Shown in pieces: positions 63,101 to 64,000 of a stretch of DNA of 64,000 bases. The position numbers and the translations under genes were made by a program. Position 1 is the stretch's first letter. The number at the start of each line of letters is the position of its first letter. Source of the DNA: Sinonovacula constricta (taxonomy: Eukaryota > Mollusca > Bivalvia > Cardiida > Solecurtidae). Below the pieces are notes generated by a model. That model saw only the letters and a list, made by a program, of their open reading frames with translations. It was not told where the DNA came from and did no database searches. The stretch covers positions 4,730,685 to 4,794,684 of the forward strand of contig CM017568.1 of NCBI GenBank assembly GCA_007844125.1, in the 5' to 3' direction.

Positions 63101-63313
63101 CATGACACTCACAAGACCAGTTTTAGTGATATGGTTGAAGTGATATATCATTGTTTTCAAAATAAGGAAGTGATTTTGAGCAAATATCACTTGAAAATGC
63201 ATATGCTGACTGGTATGTTTCACTGTAGGTGGTGGGAGAGCTTGCATCTGCCGGAGGCCTCAACTGTAGCGTGGACCCGATACTGGTACAGGTCCTTCGA
63301 CAACAGAAAAATG
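21010..63313 (+). CDS. NCKAP1: NCKAP1 (HEM/NAP1), WAVE regulatory complex subunit, 29 exons, 3' end outside the window
   Basis: Encodes the HEM-family protein that pairs with CYFIP/SRA1 in the WAVE regulatory complex, which links active Rac1 to Arp2/3-driven actin branching at the cell cortex. Twenty-nine exons were joined by eye using AG/GT borders and phase; every junction is in frame, giving about 992 residues. The order of family landmarks matches animal NCKAP1 from end to end: [16 protein letters not shown] at the N-terminus, [107 protein letters not shown] and [15 protein letters not shown]. Family length is about 1,125 residues, so some 135 remain beyond 64000. An in-frame TAA at 20980-20982 confirms the start. 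Introns range from about 0.3 kb to over 9 kb and are loaded with tandem arrays and SINEs. Exon coordinates are listed individually. Confidence 0.97.
21115..22714 (+). other. NCKAP1 intron 1, left part
   Basis: AT-rich. No repeat array or ORF that I can support before the transposase-derived ORF. Confidence 0.5.
22715..23752 (+). CDS. hAT transposase-derived ORF (ZNF862-like), N-terminally truncated
   Basis: 345 uninterrupted codons from ATG at 22715, with a TTG directly before it. The C-terminal region near residues 255-305 has the hAT dimerisation signature: [20 protein letters not shown] then [15 protein letters not shown]. The N-terminal half carries the WLS...AV pattern and the ADVL/VDIL-type block seen in ZNF862-like, hAT-derived animal proteins. 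The BED zinc finger and the first part of the RNase-H-like catalytic core are absent, so it cannot be a full transposase. It lies inside NCKAP1 intron 1, same strand, with base composition and codon use much richer than the intron. An AATAAA at 23832 follows the stop by about 80 bases. It could be a decayed element that is still intact by chance of youth, a 3' exon of a separate domesticated gene, or a retrocopy. I saw no terminal inverted repeats or 8-bp target duplication. Confidence 0.85.
   Translation: MANKFIIAMDEQTLKLKDPINIQWLSMENAVKVIHQCYGSIVAYLESNEGKNTVGDAIADGLLKDVLHYKFPVFTAFLVDILSVVGLLCRQLQSQALDISQLDGLCDSTIGRLKALKTMCGPHTKELEDGLSYTANKIFYKGIQLTHANEKSSIDKMKTTYIEKVADSITSRMRNDTTPILKAFEVFVPASQDLMRDAEIKKSSEDLSCLYGVPVDELKLELCGLKPLLEGTYRSLTLSGIVIVLLRRHREDFPHSVRLTTIAMCIPVSSVACERGFSLQNRIKTKARTSLTPENLDVLMQLSGGPEVDVYPYEEAISHWKREKKRRLARLYQPSKSRTQLEKCD
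23753..25867 (+). other. NCKAP1 intron 1, middle part
   Basis: No gene supported. AATAAA at 23832-23837 could serve the hAT-derived ORF. Short repeats of GACTTCCAAAAA occur three times at about 24148-24212. Confidence 0.45.
25868..26100. repeat. Degenerate tandem repeat of about 55 bp, five copies
   Basis: Each unit contains TATGCCATTAGACTAAT or a variant (GCCATAAGACT, GCTATTAAACTAA) followed by T-rich filler and AATTCA. Confidence 0.75.
26251..26455. repeat. 40-bp tandem repeat, about five degenerate copies
   Basis: The first two units share GCTTCCTTAATTCAAGG, CTGGTCAATATGTTTGTA almost exactly; later units decay. Confidence 0.75.
27065..29025. repeat. Minisatellite of 40-46 bp, about 45 copies, in NCKAP1 intron 1
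   Basis: Nearly 2 kb of units containing TTTATTCACTCAAGGAGATG, then AGTATTTCCCACAACAT. Length variants arise from an optional GAC or TAT between CAACAT and CTTTATT. The 145-residue ORF at 28315-28752 is a reading of the array and is not a gene: its phase shifts whenever unit length changes. Confidence 0.97.
29026..30251 (+). other. NCKAP1 intron 1, right part
   Basis: AT-rich. Segments at about 29930-30010 and 30045-30120 share TCCCCAAGTA, TTTGTAGTTCTAACAT in the same order, a weak two-copy repeat. No gene. Confidence 0.5.
30252..30362 (+). CDS. NCKAP1: NCKAP1 exon 2 (residues 36-72)
   Basis: Acceptor TTTCTCAG, donor GCT|GTAAGT, phase 0 to 0, 111 bases. It encodes [20 protein letters not shown], aligned with the [20 protein letters not shown] region of the family. 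Confidence 0.95.
30862..30948 (+). CDS. NCKAP1: NCKAP1 exon 3 (residues 73-101)
   Basis: Acceptor GTGTTTCAG, donor AAG|GTAGAA, 87 bases, phase 0. It carries [14 protein letters not shown], one of the most conserved blocks. Confidence 0.96.
32188..32244 (+). CDS. NCKAP1: NCKAP1 exon 4 (residues 102-120)
   Basis: Acceptor GTGTTCCAG, donor ATC|GTAAGT, 57 bases, phase 0. [19 protein letters not shown]. Confidence 0.96.
32526..32610 (+). repeat. SINE-A fragment in intron 4
   Basis: Matches the middle part of the SINE-A family: AAGGTCCTCCAGCAATCTGT, then GTTCTACCCAGACATTTGTC and GAGGTCTTC. Confidence 0.65.
32830..32972 (+). CDS. NCKAP1: NCKAP1 exon 5 (residues 121-168)
   Basis: Acceptor TTGCAG, donor GG|GTATGT, 143 bases, ends with two bases of a codon. 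[20 protein letters not shown] and [19 protein letters not shown] are family hallmarks. Confidence 0.96.
33541..33631 (+). CDS. NCKAP1: NCKAP1 exon 6 (residues 168-198)
   Basis: Acceptor CCTTTTCCAG, donor AGG|GTGAGT, 91 bases. RLGQMILDY and [12 protein letters not shown]. Confidence 0.96.
33785..34060. repeat. Degenerate GAT/GATG-rich simple repeat in intron 6
   Basis: Imperfect GATGATG and GGTGATG runs. The methionine/arginine/isoleucine ORF across it is an artefact. Confidence 0.8.
34224..34361 (+). CDS. NCKAP1: NCKAP1 exon 7 (residues 199-244)
   Basis: Acceptor TTGTGCAG, donor ACG|GTAAGG, 138 bases, phase 0. [20 protein letters not shown]; ends in a run of four threonines. Confidence 0.96.
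34440..34585 (+). repeat. SINE-B fragment in intron 7
   Basis: A tRNA-like head (AGCACAATCAGTAGAGCGTC) is joined to the family's 3' part: TGCTATACACAGTGATGG, ATCTGCTTCAAGTG, CTCCAGATAACTGAAATACT, GGGACGATAAAC. The middle of the element is missing. Confidence 0.8.
35003..35051 (+). CDS. NCKAP1: NCKAP1 exon 8 (residues 245-261)
   Basis: Acceptor TTTGTTTCAG, donor T|GTAAGT, 49 bases, one base carried over. [14 protein letters not shown]. Confidence 0.95.
35584..35737 (+). CDS. NCKAP1: NCKAP1 exon 9 (residues 261-312)
   Basis: Acceptor TTGTTACAG, donor GG|GTAGGA, 154 bases. The first codon, completed from exon 8, is phenylalanine. [20 protein letters not shown] and [11 protein letters not shown] match the family. 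Confidence 0.96.
35830..35957 (+). repeat. Decayed SINE-A fragment in intron 9
   Basis: Contains AAGGTCCTCCGGCTGGAACA, GTAGTTCTGTGCAAATATTT, GTCAGAGGTC and AATAGCTGGAAG in the SINE-A order, with substitutions. Confidence 0.6.
36527..36589 (+). CDS. NCKAP1: NCKAP1 exon 10 (residues 312-333)
   Basis: Acceptor TTACTTTCAG, donor GC|GTAAGT, 63 bases. [15 protein letters not shown], matching the NKRINDIRE region. Confidence 0.94.
36974..37195 (+). CDS. NCKAP1: NCKAP1 exon 11 (residues 333-407)
   Basis: Acceptor CATTCCAG, donor AG|GTATGT, 222 bases. [15 protein letters not shown] and [19 protein letters not shown] are near-identical to the family. A histidine/asparagine/lysine insertion ([10 protein letters not shown]) is longer than I recall in vertebrate proteins. 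Confidence 0.97.
37255..38700. repeat. 31-bp minisatellite, about 46 copies, in NCKAP1 intron 11
   Basis: Highly uniform units of ACCTAAACATGTCAGTATTG plus ATTCAGTAGGT, with ACCT/ACAT/CACA variants. It begins about 60 bases after the exon 11 donor. Three shortened 23-bp units (at about 37754, 37932 and 38172) are each followed by the same AAACAAGTCAG variant, showing block duplication. Confidence 0.98.
38931..38971 (+). CDS. NCKAP1: NCKAP1 exon 12 (residues 407-421)
   Basis: Acceptor TCCTTTGCAG, donor G|GTAAGG, 41 bases. [13 protein letters not shown]. Confidence 0.94.
39195..39690. repeat. 30-bp minisatellite abutting the exon 13 acceptor
   Basis: About sixteen units of TCCATGTCCTTGTATTTGAA plus TGTTAACCCA. 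Because the unit is a multiple of three, long ORFs are open on both strands (171 residues -, 188 residues +); these are repeat artefacts. The last, diverged unit runs directly into TTGCAG, the exon 13 acceptor. Confidence 0.97.
39698..39789 (+). CDS. NCKAP1: NCKAP1 exon 13 (residues 421-451)
   Basis: Acceptor CCTTGTATTGCAG formed by the end of the 30-bp array, donor CAG|GTATGG, 92 bases. [19 protein letters not shown]. Confidence 0.96.
40511..40592 (+). CDS. NCKAP1: NCKAP1 exon 14 (residues 452-479)
   Basis: Acceptor TTTACCAG, donor G|GTATAT, 82 bases. [16 protein letters not shown]. Confidence 0.95.
41466..41665. repeat. Degenerate GAT/GATG-rich simple repeat before exon 15
   Basis: Imperfect GATGATG and GCTGATG runs that end about ten bases before the exon 15 acceptor. 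Confidence 0.7.
41677..41735 (+). CDS. NCKAP1: NCKAP1 exon 15 (residues 479-498)
   Basis: Acceptor GTGTTTCAG, donor CAG|GTACAG, 59 bases. [16 protein letters not shown] is almost invariant in the family. Confidence 0.97.
41800..43325. repeat. 50-bp minisatellite, about 30 copies, in NCKAP1 intron 15
   Basis: Units of AGCTGAACACTGTATCTGTC, CCTGAGTAGACTCTATAACC, AGTGATAGAT. It starts about 65 bases after the exon 15 donor. CTGTATGTGTCC and CTGTATCTGTCC types, and ATAACC/ATGACC types, tend to alternate, pointing to duplication of two-unit blocks. The short - strand ORFs are artefacts. Confidence 0.98.
43430..43765. repeat. 31-bp degenerate AT-rich tandem repeat, about ten copies
   Basis: Units built on GTTGACTTAATATATAGTGT plus TTAATATAATA, well conserved at 43475-43610 and decaying on both sides. 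Confidence 0.88.
43993..44138 (+). CDS. NCKAP1: NCKAP1 exon 16 (residues 499-547)
   Basis: Acceptor TTTTTTTATAG, donor TG|GTATGT, 146 bases. [24 protein letters not shown] and VSDLSIYC. An internal GAG|GTATCA is not used: the frame and family alignment continue through it. Confidence 0.96.
44180..44330 (-). repeat. SINE-A fragment, - strand, in intron 16
   Basis: Reverse complement contains GTGGTTCTACCCAGACATTT, GTCAGAAGTGTCC, GCTATAATAACAATA in SINE-A order. An AT microsatellite sits at 44316-44332. Confidence 0.6.
44775..44907 (+). CDS. NCKAP1: NCKAP1 exon 17 (residues 547-591)
   Basis: Acceptor GTATTTTCAG, donor GAG|GTTTGT, 133 bases. [20 protein letters not shown] and LCPEE. Confidence 0.96.
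45362..45690 (+). repeat. SINE-B, near full-length tRNA-derived copy in intron 17
   Basis: A-box-like TAGCGCAATCGG at 45376-45387, then GGTCCCAGGTTGGCTC in place of a B box, CATACCAAAGTCAATAAA, TAACTCCCTTGTTAATGTTT, GTGTCAGGATAATGAGACTG, TGCTATACACAGTGAAGG, ATCTGCTTCAAGTGGACACC and a tail AAACCCAACAAA. It is the same element as 62275-62580. Confidence 0.88.
46099..46218 (+). CDS. NCKAP1: NCKAP1 exon 18 (residues 592-631)
   Basis: Acceptor CCTATTTCAG, donor AAG|GTACAT, 120 bases, phase 0. [20 protein letters not shown] and EEQCMLSYK. Confidence 0.96.
46310..47070 (+). repeat. SINE-A copy with an internal 34-bp array of about 18 copies
   Basis: The left end (CCCCACCAGGGATAGAAACT) matches the SINE-A region just after the tRNA-like part. 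Positions 46350-46963 are about eighteen units of GGAAGTATTCCAGCTGACAT plus GTGGTGTGCTGTTA, the SINE-A CCAGCTGACCTGTGGTGTGC segment repeated. The right end (TCTTCCTCCACCATAATAGT, TGGATGTTAG, ACAAAAAACAAAC) is the SINE-A 3' part. The histidine-rich ORFs of 188, 172 and 124 residues on the - strand are readings of the array. Confidence 0.9.
47656..47783 (+). CDS. NCKAP1: NCKAP1 exon 19 (residues 632-674)
   Basis: Acceptor TTGTTTTCAG, donor AG|GTATAT, 128 bases. It encodes the lysine-rich linker ([20 protein letters not shown]) typical of this position in NCKAP1, probably a disordered loop. Confidence 0.95.
47822..48035. repeat. 18-bp degenerate tandem repeat just inside intron 19
   Basis: About eleven units of TATGCACCCTATGTAAAG and variants, starting about 40 bases after the exon 19 donor. 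Confidence 0.9.
48066..48305 (+). repeat. SINE-A, full-length tRNA-derived copy in intron 19
   Basis: Best example of the family. Pol III A box TGGCCGAGTCG at 48077-48087 and B box GGTTCAAGTTCC at 48121-48132, then TTTCCAGCTAACCTGTGG, TTCTACCCAGATCTGGG, GGGGTCTTCCTTCACC, GCTGGTTGTCGCCAATATGA, TAATTGTGTTGGTACCATGT and an A-rich tail. The head resembles a long-variable-arm tRNA (leucine or serine type). Confidence 0.9.
48733..48864 (+). CDS. NCKAP1: NCKAP1 exon 20 (residues 674-718)
   Basis: Acceptor ATATATTTCAG, donor AA|GTAAGT, 132 bases. [17 protein letters not shown] and [12 protein letters not shown]. Confidence 0.96.
48872..49375. repeat. Degenerate 31-bp tandem repeat at the start of intron 20
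   Basis: About sixteen units around CATACCACAATTGTCAACTT plus CCTGTTAGTCT, starting within eight bases of the exon 20 donor. Two units carry GTAAGT in full (49287-49292 and 49318-49323), identical to the real donor hexamer. Confidence 0.88.
49376..51448 (+). other. NCKAP1 intron 20, middle part
   Basis: Contains a loose repeat at about 49635-50040 (AGAAATAAAG, GATAGGTT, AGAAATCTCCTGTGATA) of roughly 60-70 bp units. No gene. Confidence 0.5.
51449..51610 (+). repeat. SINE-A, 5' part, in intron 20
   Basis: tRNA-like A box region TGGTTTAGTGGATAGAGTC and B-box-like GGTTGAAGTCTC, then GGGAAGGTCTGCCAGCTGAC and GTTGTTCTCAAACATTTGTT. Confidence 0.75.
52385..52560 (+). repeat. SINE-A, 3' part, in intron 20
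   Basis: TTTCAGCTGACACACGGTGC, CAGACATTTGTCTGGGGTCT, TTCCTCCACT, GCTATAATGACAGTAATGTG and TGCTGGGATGTAGT. A 62-residue ORF over it is an artefact. Confidence 0.8.
52818..53475 (+). repeat. Block repeat of about 140-165 bp, four units, bivalve-style
   Basis: Opens with a CCCCTGAAAGCGGGCC / TCCGTCCGTCTG lead, then four units that each contain GGGATTTTGAAATAACCTGG, CAGAAATGTCAAACACATGA, AGGTCAAGGTCACA, AGTGCACTGGTGGTTGTGTC and CAGTAACTCTGT. This style of repeat is one I associate with bivalve genomes. Short ORFs across it are artefacts. Confidence 0.85.
53476..54144 (+). other. NCKAP1 intron 20, gene-free part
   Basis: AT-rich, T-rich; nothing supported. Confidence 0.4.
54145..54360 (+). repeat. 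SINE-A copy in intron 20
   Basis: Decayed tRNA-like head, then GGGAAGGTCTTTCAGCTGAA, GTGGTCCTACCCTGACATTT, GTCGGGTCCCCCTCTACC, GACGTCGCTATAATGATCAT and a CAATAACAAACAAAAAACAG tail. Confidence 0.82.
54361..54922 (+). other. NCKAP1 intron 20, last part
   Basis: AT-rich, no feature seen apart from the acceptor tract. Confidence 0.4.
54923..55038 (+). CDS. NCKAP1: NCKAP1 exon 21 (residues 718-757)
   Basis: Acceptor CATGATTTCAG, donor G|GTAAGA, 116 bases. [20 protein letters not shown] and [10 protein letters not shown]. Confidence 0.97.
55698..55803 (+). CDS. NCKAP1: NCKAP1 exon 22 (residues 757-792)
   Basis: Acceptor TTTATTGCAG, donor TG|GTAACT, 106 bases. [20 protein letters not shown] and ITANYTHW. 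Confidence 0.96.
55917..56105 (+). repeat. SINE-A copy in intron 22
   Basis: AGCGATTGGAATTGCTGACT in the tRNA-like head, GAGTCTTCACCCACTGAAAA, AGCTGGATGTCACTAACATG, ACCATAATTGTGTTGTTGCG and an AACAAAACAACACAC tail. Part of the middle is deleted. Confidence 0.78.
56250..56385 (+). repeat. SINE-A 3' fragment in intron 22
   Basis: Ends with AATGTGGCCATAATTGTGTC, GGTGCGATGTAACAAAAAAC, the SINE-A tail. Confidence 0.65.
56397..56640 (+). repeat. SINE-A, near full-length copy in intron 22
   Basis: A-box region AATGGCCTAGTGGTTGATTT, B-box GGGTTTGAATCCCAG, GGTCTTTCACCTGACCTAAG, ATTTGTCTGGGGTCACC and an A-rich end (CATCAAAAAAAAC). Confidence 0.85.
56837..56976 (+). CDS. NCKAP1: NCKAP1 exon 23 (residues 792-839)
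   Basis: Acceptor CCATCTTGCAG, donor G|GTAAGT, 140 bases. [20 protein letters not shown] and FAAEEYGDL. Confidence 0.96.
57467..57564 (+). CDS. NCKAP1: NCKAP1 exon 24 (residues 839-871)
   Basis: Acceptor CATTTTACAG, donor AAG|GTAGGT, 98 bases. [20 protein letters not shown]. Confidence 0.96.
57861..57954 (+). CDS. NCKAP1: NCKAP1 exon 25 (residues 872-903)
   Basis: Acceptor TTTTTTCTTCAG, donor C|GTAAGT, 94 bases. [20 protein letters not shown]. Confidence 0.96.
58195..58430 (-). repeat. SINE-A copy, - strand, in intron 25
   Basis: In reverse complement: GTGGCTCTACCTACACATTT, GTCTGGGGTGTACCTCCACC, ATAACTATTATGACCATGAT and AATGTTGCTGAGGTG. It is one of two copies seen in the opposite orientation to NCKAP1. 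Confidence 0.78.
58708..58790 (+). CDS. NCKAP1: NCKAP1 exon 26 (residues 903-930)
   Basis: Acceptor ATTGTTGCAG, donor GAT|GTGAGT, 83 bases. [20 protein letters not shown]. Confidence 0.97.
59252..59332 (+). CDS. NCKAP1: NCKAP1 exon 27 (residues 931-957)
   Basis: Acceptor TTTCCCAATAG, donor TTG|GTAAGT, 81 bases, phase 0 at both ends. [20 protein letters not shown]. Confidence 0.96.
59440..59595 (+). repeat. SINE-A 3' part in intron 27
   Basis: GGTAGCTGACCTATGGTGCA, CCCAGACATTTTCTGTTGTC, TTGCTCCACCAAAACGATGG, ACCATAATTATGTTGCTGGG and an A-rich tail, starting about 105 bases after the exon 27 donor. Confidence 0.8.
60071..60091 (+). CDS. NCKAP1: NCKAP1 exon 28, predicted 21-nt microexon (residues 958-964)
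   Basis: Acceptor GTCCTTACAG and donor AAG|GTAGAG bound 21 bases encoding HSTMRQK. Both flanking exons end or begin in phase 0, so inclusion or skipping keeps the frame. Its methionine-basic sequence fits the METxxK-type segment that precedes the [16 protein letters not shown] block in the family. This is a prediction from splice signals and alignment logic; without transcript data it could be a chance AG/GT pair. Confidence 0.6.
60955..61205 (+). repeat. Diverged SINE-B in intron 28
   Basis: GGTTGTTCAGATGGTTAGAG (A-box-like), GGTGTATAAGACCC and GGGACATACCAGTCTTAAAA, ATGGTAGGAGTATAG, then GTTGGACACCTGTCGGGATA. The order matches SINE-B, with heavy decay. Confidence 0.6.
61365..61600 (+). repeat. 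SINE-A, near full-length copy in intron 28
   Basis: B-box GGGTTCAAGTCCCAG, AAGATCTTCCAAGTGACCTG, TGGTATGCCACTGCC, GATCTACCCAGACACC, ACTATGACCGTGATTGTGTT and TTGTGATATAGCAAAAC. Confidence 0.82.
62275..62580 (+). repeat. SINE-B, best-preserved copy, in intron 28
   Basis: Perfect Pol III B box GGTTCGATCCC at 62303-62313 within a tRNA-like head, GTGACATACCAAAGTCGTTA, TAGCTCCCTTGCTAACGCTC, GTGTCAGGATAATGTGACTG, TGCTATACACAGTGAAGGCA, ATCTGCTTCAAGTGGACACC, GGGACGATAAACCC, and a tail of AAAC repeats. The low decay and intact tail suggest recent activity of this family. Confidence 0.92.
62581..63228 (+). other. NCKAP1 intron 28, last part
   Basis: AT-rich; no feature seen other than the acceptor. 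Confidence 0.45.
63229..63313 (+). CDS. NCKAP1: NCKAP1 exon 29 (residues 965-992), last in the window
   Basis: Acceptor TTTCACTGTAG, donor G|GTAAAC, 85 bases. [20 protein letters not shown] matches the ELSSAAGL-CEIDPALV block of the family. The next exon lies to the right of the window. Confidence 0.95.
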
Positions 63314-63594
63314 GTAAACTGTTTTATATGTTTTATTTTTTCTGTATTATATTATGTGTAATGTAATGATAATATAATTATGGTATTAAATTGTCATCAT
63401 CCTATTATTGTTGTTATCAAGGCATTTCATCCATTATACTTACTGTTAGTAAATTACTGTGTTTTCAAAGTATATTTTACATTATCCAGTGACAGCAGCA
63501 AAAAAGACAAATATTTAATACATCATGTTATAATTATTGTTATTACACATGAGGTCTTGATCAGACATATTAAGTACGATTTTTTAGAAGGTTT

Positions 63595-63755
63595 AAAGTT
63601 TTGGTCAGGGATTAATTGTGGGAAGAACTTCCAGCAGACCTGTGATTTGCTGGTGGCTCTACCCAGAAATTTGTCTGGGGTCTTTCTCAATTAAAATAGC
63701 TGAATGTAGCTATCATCACCATAGTTATGTTGCTGATAAGTAATTAAAACAATCT
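63595..63755 (+). repeat. SINE-A copy in intron 29
   Basis: GGAAGAACTTCCAGCAGACC, GGTGGCTCTACCCAGAAATT, TGTCTGGGGTCTTTCTC, AATAGCTGAATGTAGCTATC, ACCATAGTTATGTTGCTG. Confidence 0.82.
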
Positions 63756-64000
63756 TGTAAAAGCAGTTTGTACATAAGCTGTATGACTATACAATATAAG
63801 GTTCTTGGGTTCTGCTTCATTTTGATATTAATATATAGCCAATAAAACTACAAGTGATATGCCTAGTTTAGTATTGCTTTGGATTTACAGCTAAATATGA
63901 ACATCCCCTTTCATAGTACCCAATTTATGCCTTGTTATCATAGATAGGTGTTCTTCATCATGAAATGTAAATGATTTTGGAATCAAACTGGGTTTTTAGC

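Overview
This is a window of an AT-rich invertebrate nuclear genome with spliced genes, abundant minisatellites, tRNA-derived SINEs and a Ty3/Gypsy retrotransposon. The repeat style fits a bivalve mollusc best: block repeats of roughly 140-165 bp at 52818-53475, tRNA-derived SINEs and many intronic minisatellites. That is an inference from repeat style, not a species identification.

The main gene is NCKAP1 (HEM/NAP1 family, WAVE regulatory complex) on the + strand. It starts at 21010 and runs off the right edge. I traced 29 exons ending at 63313. All junctions have AG acceptors and GT donors with compatible phases, and together they encode about 992 residues. About the last 135 residues, judged from the usual family length of about 1,125, lie beyond the window. 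Its large first intron (21115-30251) carries an intact hAT-transposase-derived ORF (22715-23752) and a roughly 2-kb minisatellite.

Left of NCKAP1 the window is mostly repeats: a 29-bp satellite at 1-345, a 27-bp array, a long CT microsatellite, a 120-bp tandem duplication, inverted-repeat elements at 17432-17533 and 17655-19202, and a young Ty3/Gypsy element on the - strand (10233-15156). That element has two 259-bp LTRs that look identical and a 5-bp target duplication. A small two-exon gene of unknown function (4538-4677 joined to 8229-8397, 102 residues) also lies here.

The NCKAP1 introns contain at least nine tandem arrays. Several begin within about 130 bp of a splice donor. One 30-bp array runs directly into the acceptor of exon 13 and carries a branch-point-like motif and pyrimidine tract in most units. 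An 18-copy, 34-bp array in intron 18 appears to be an internal expansion of a SINE. Two tRNA-derived SINE families (called A and B here) are concentrated in introns 18-29. A 21-nt in-frame microexon (60071-60091) is predicted near the 3' end.
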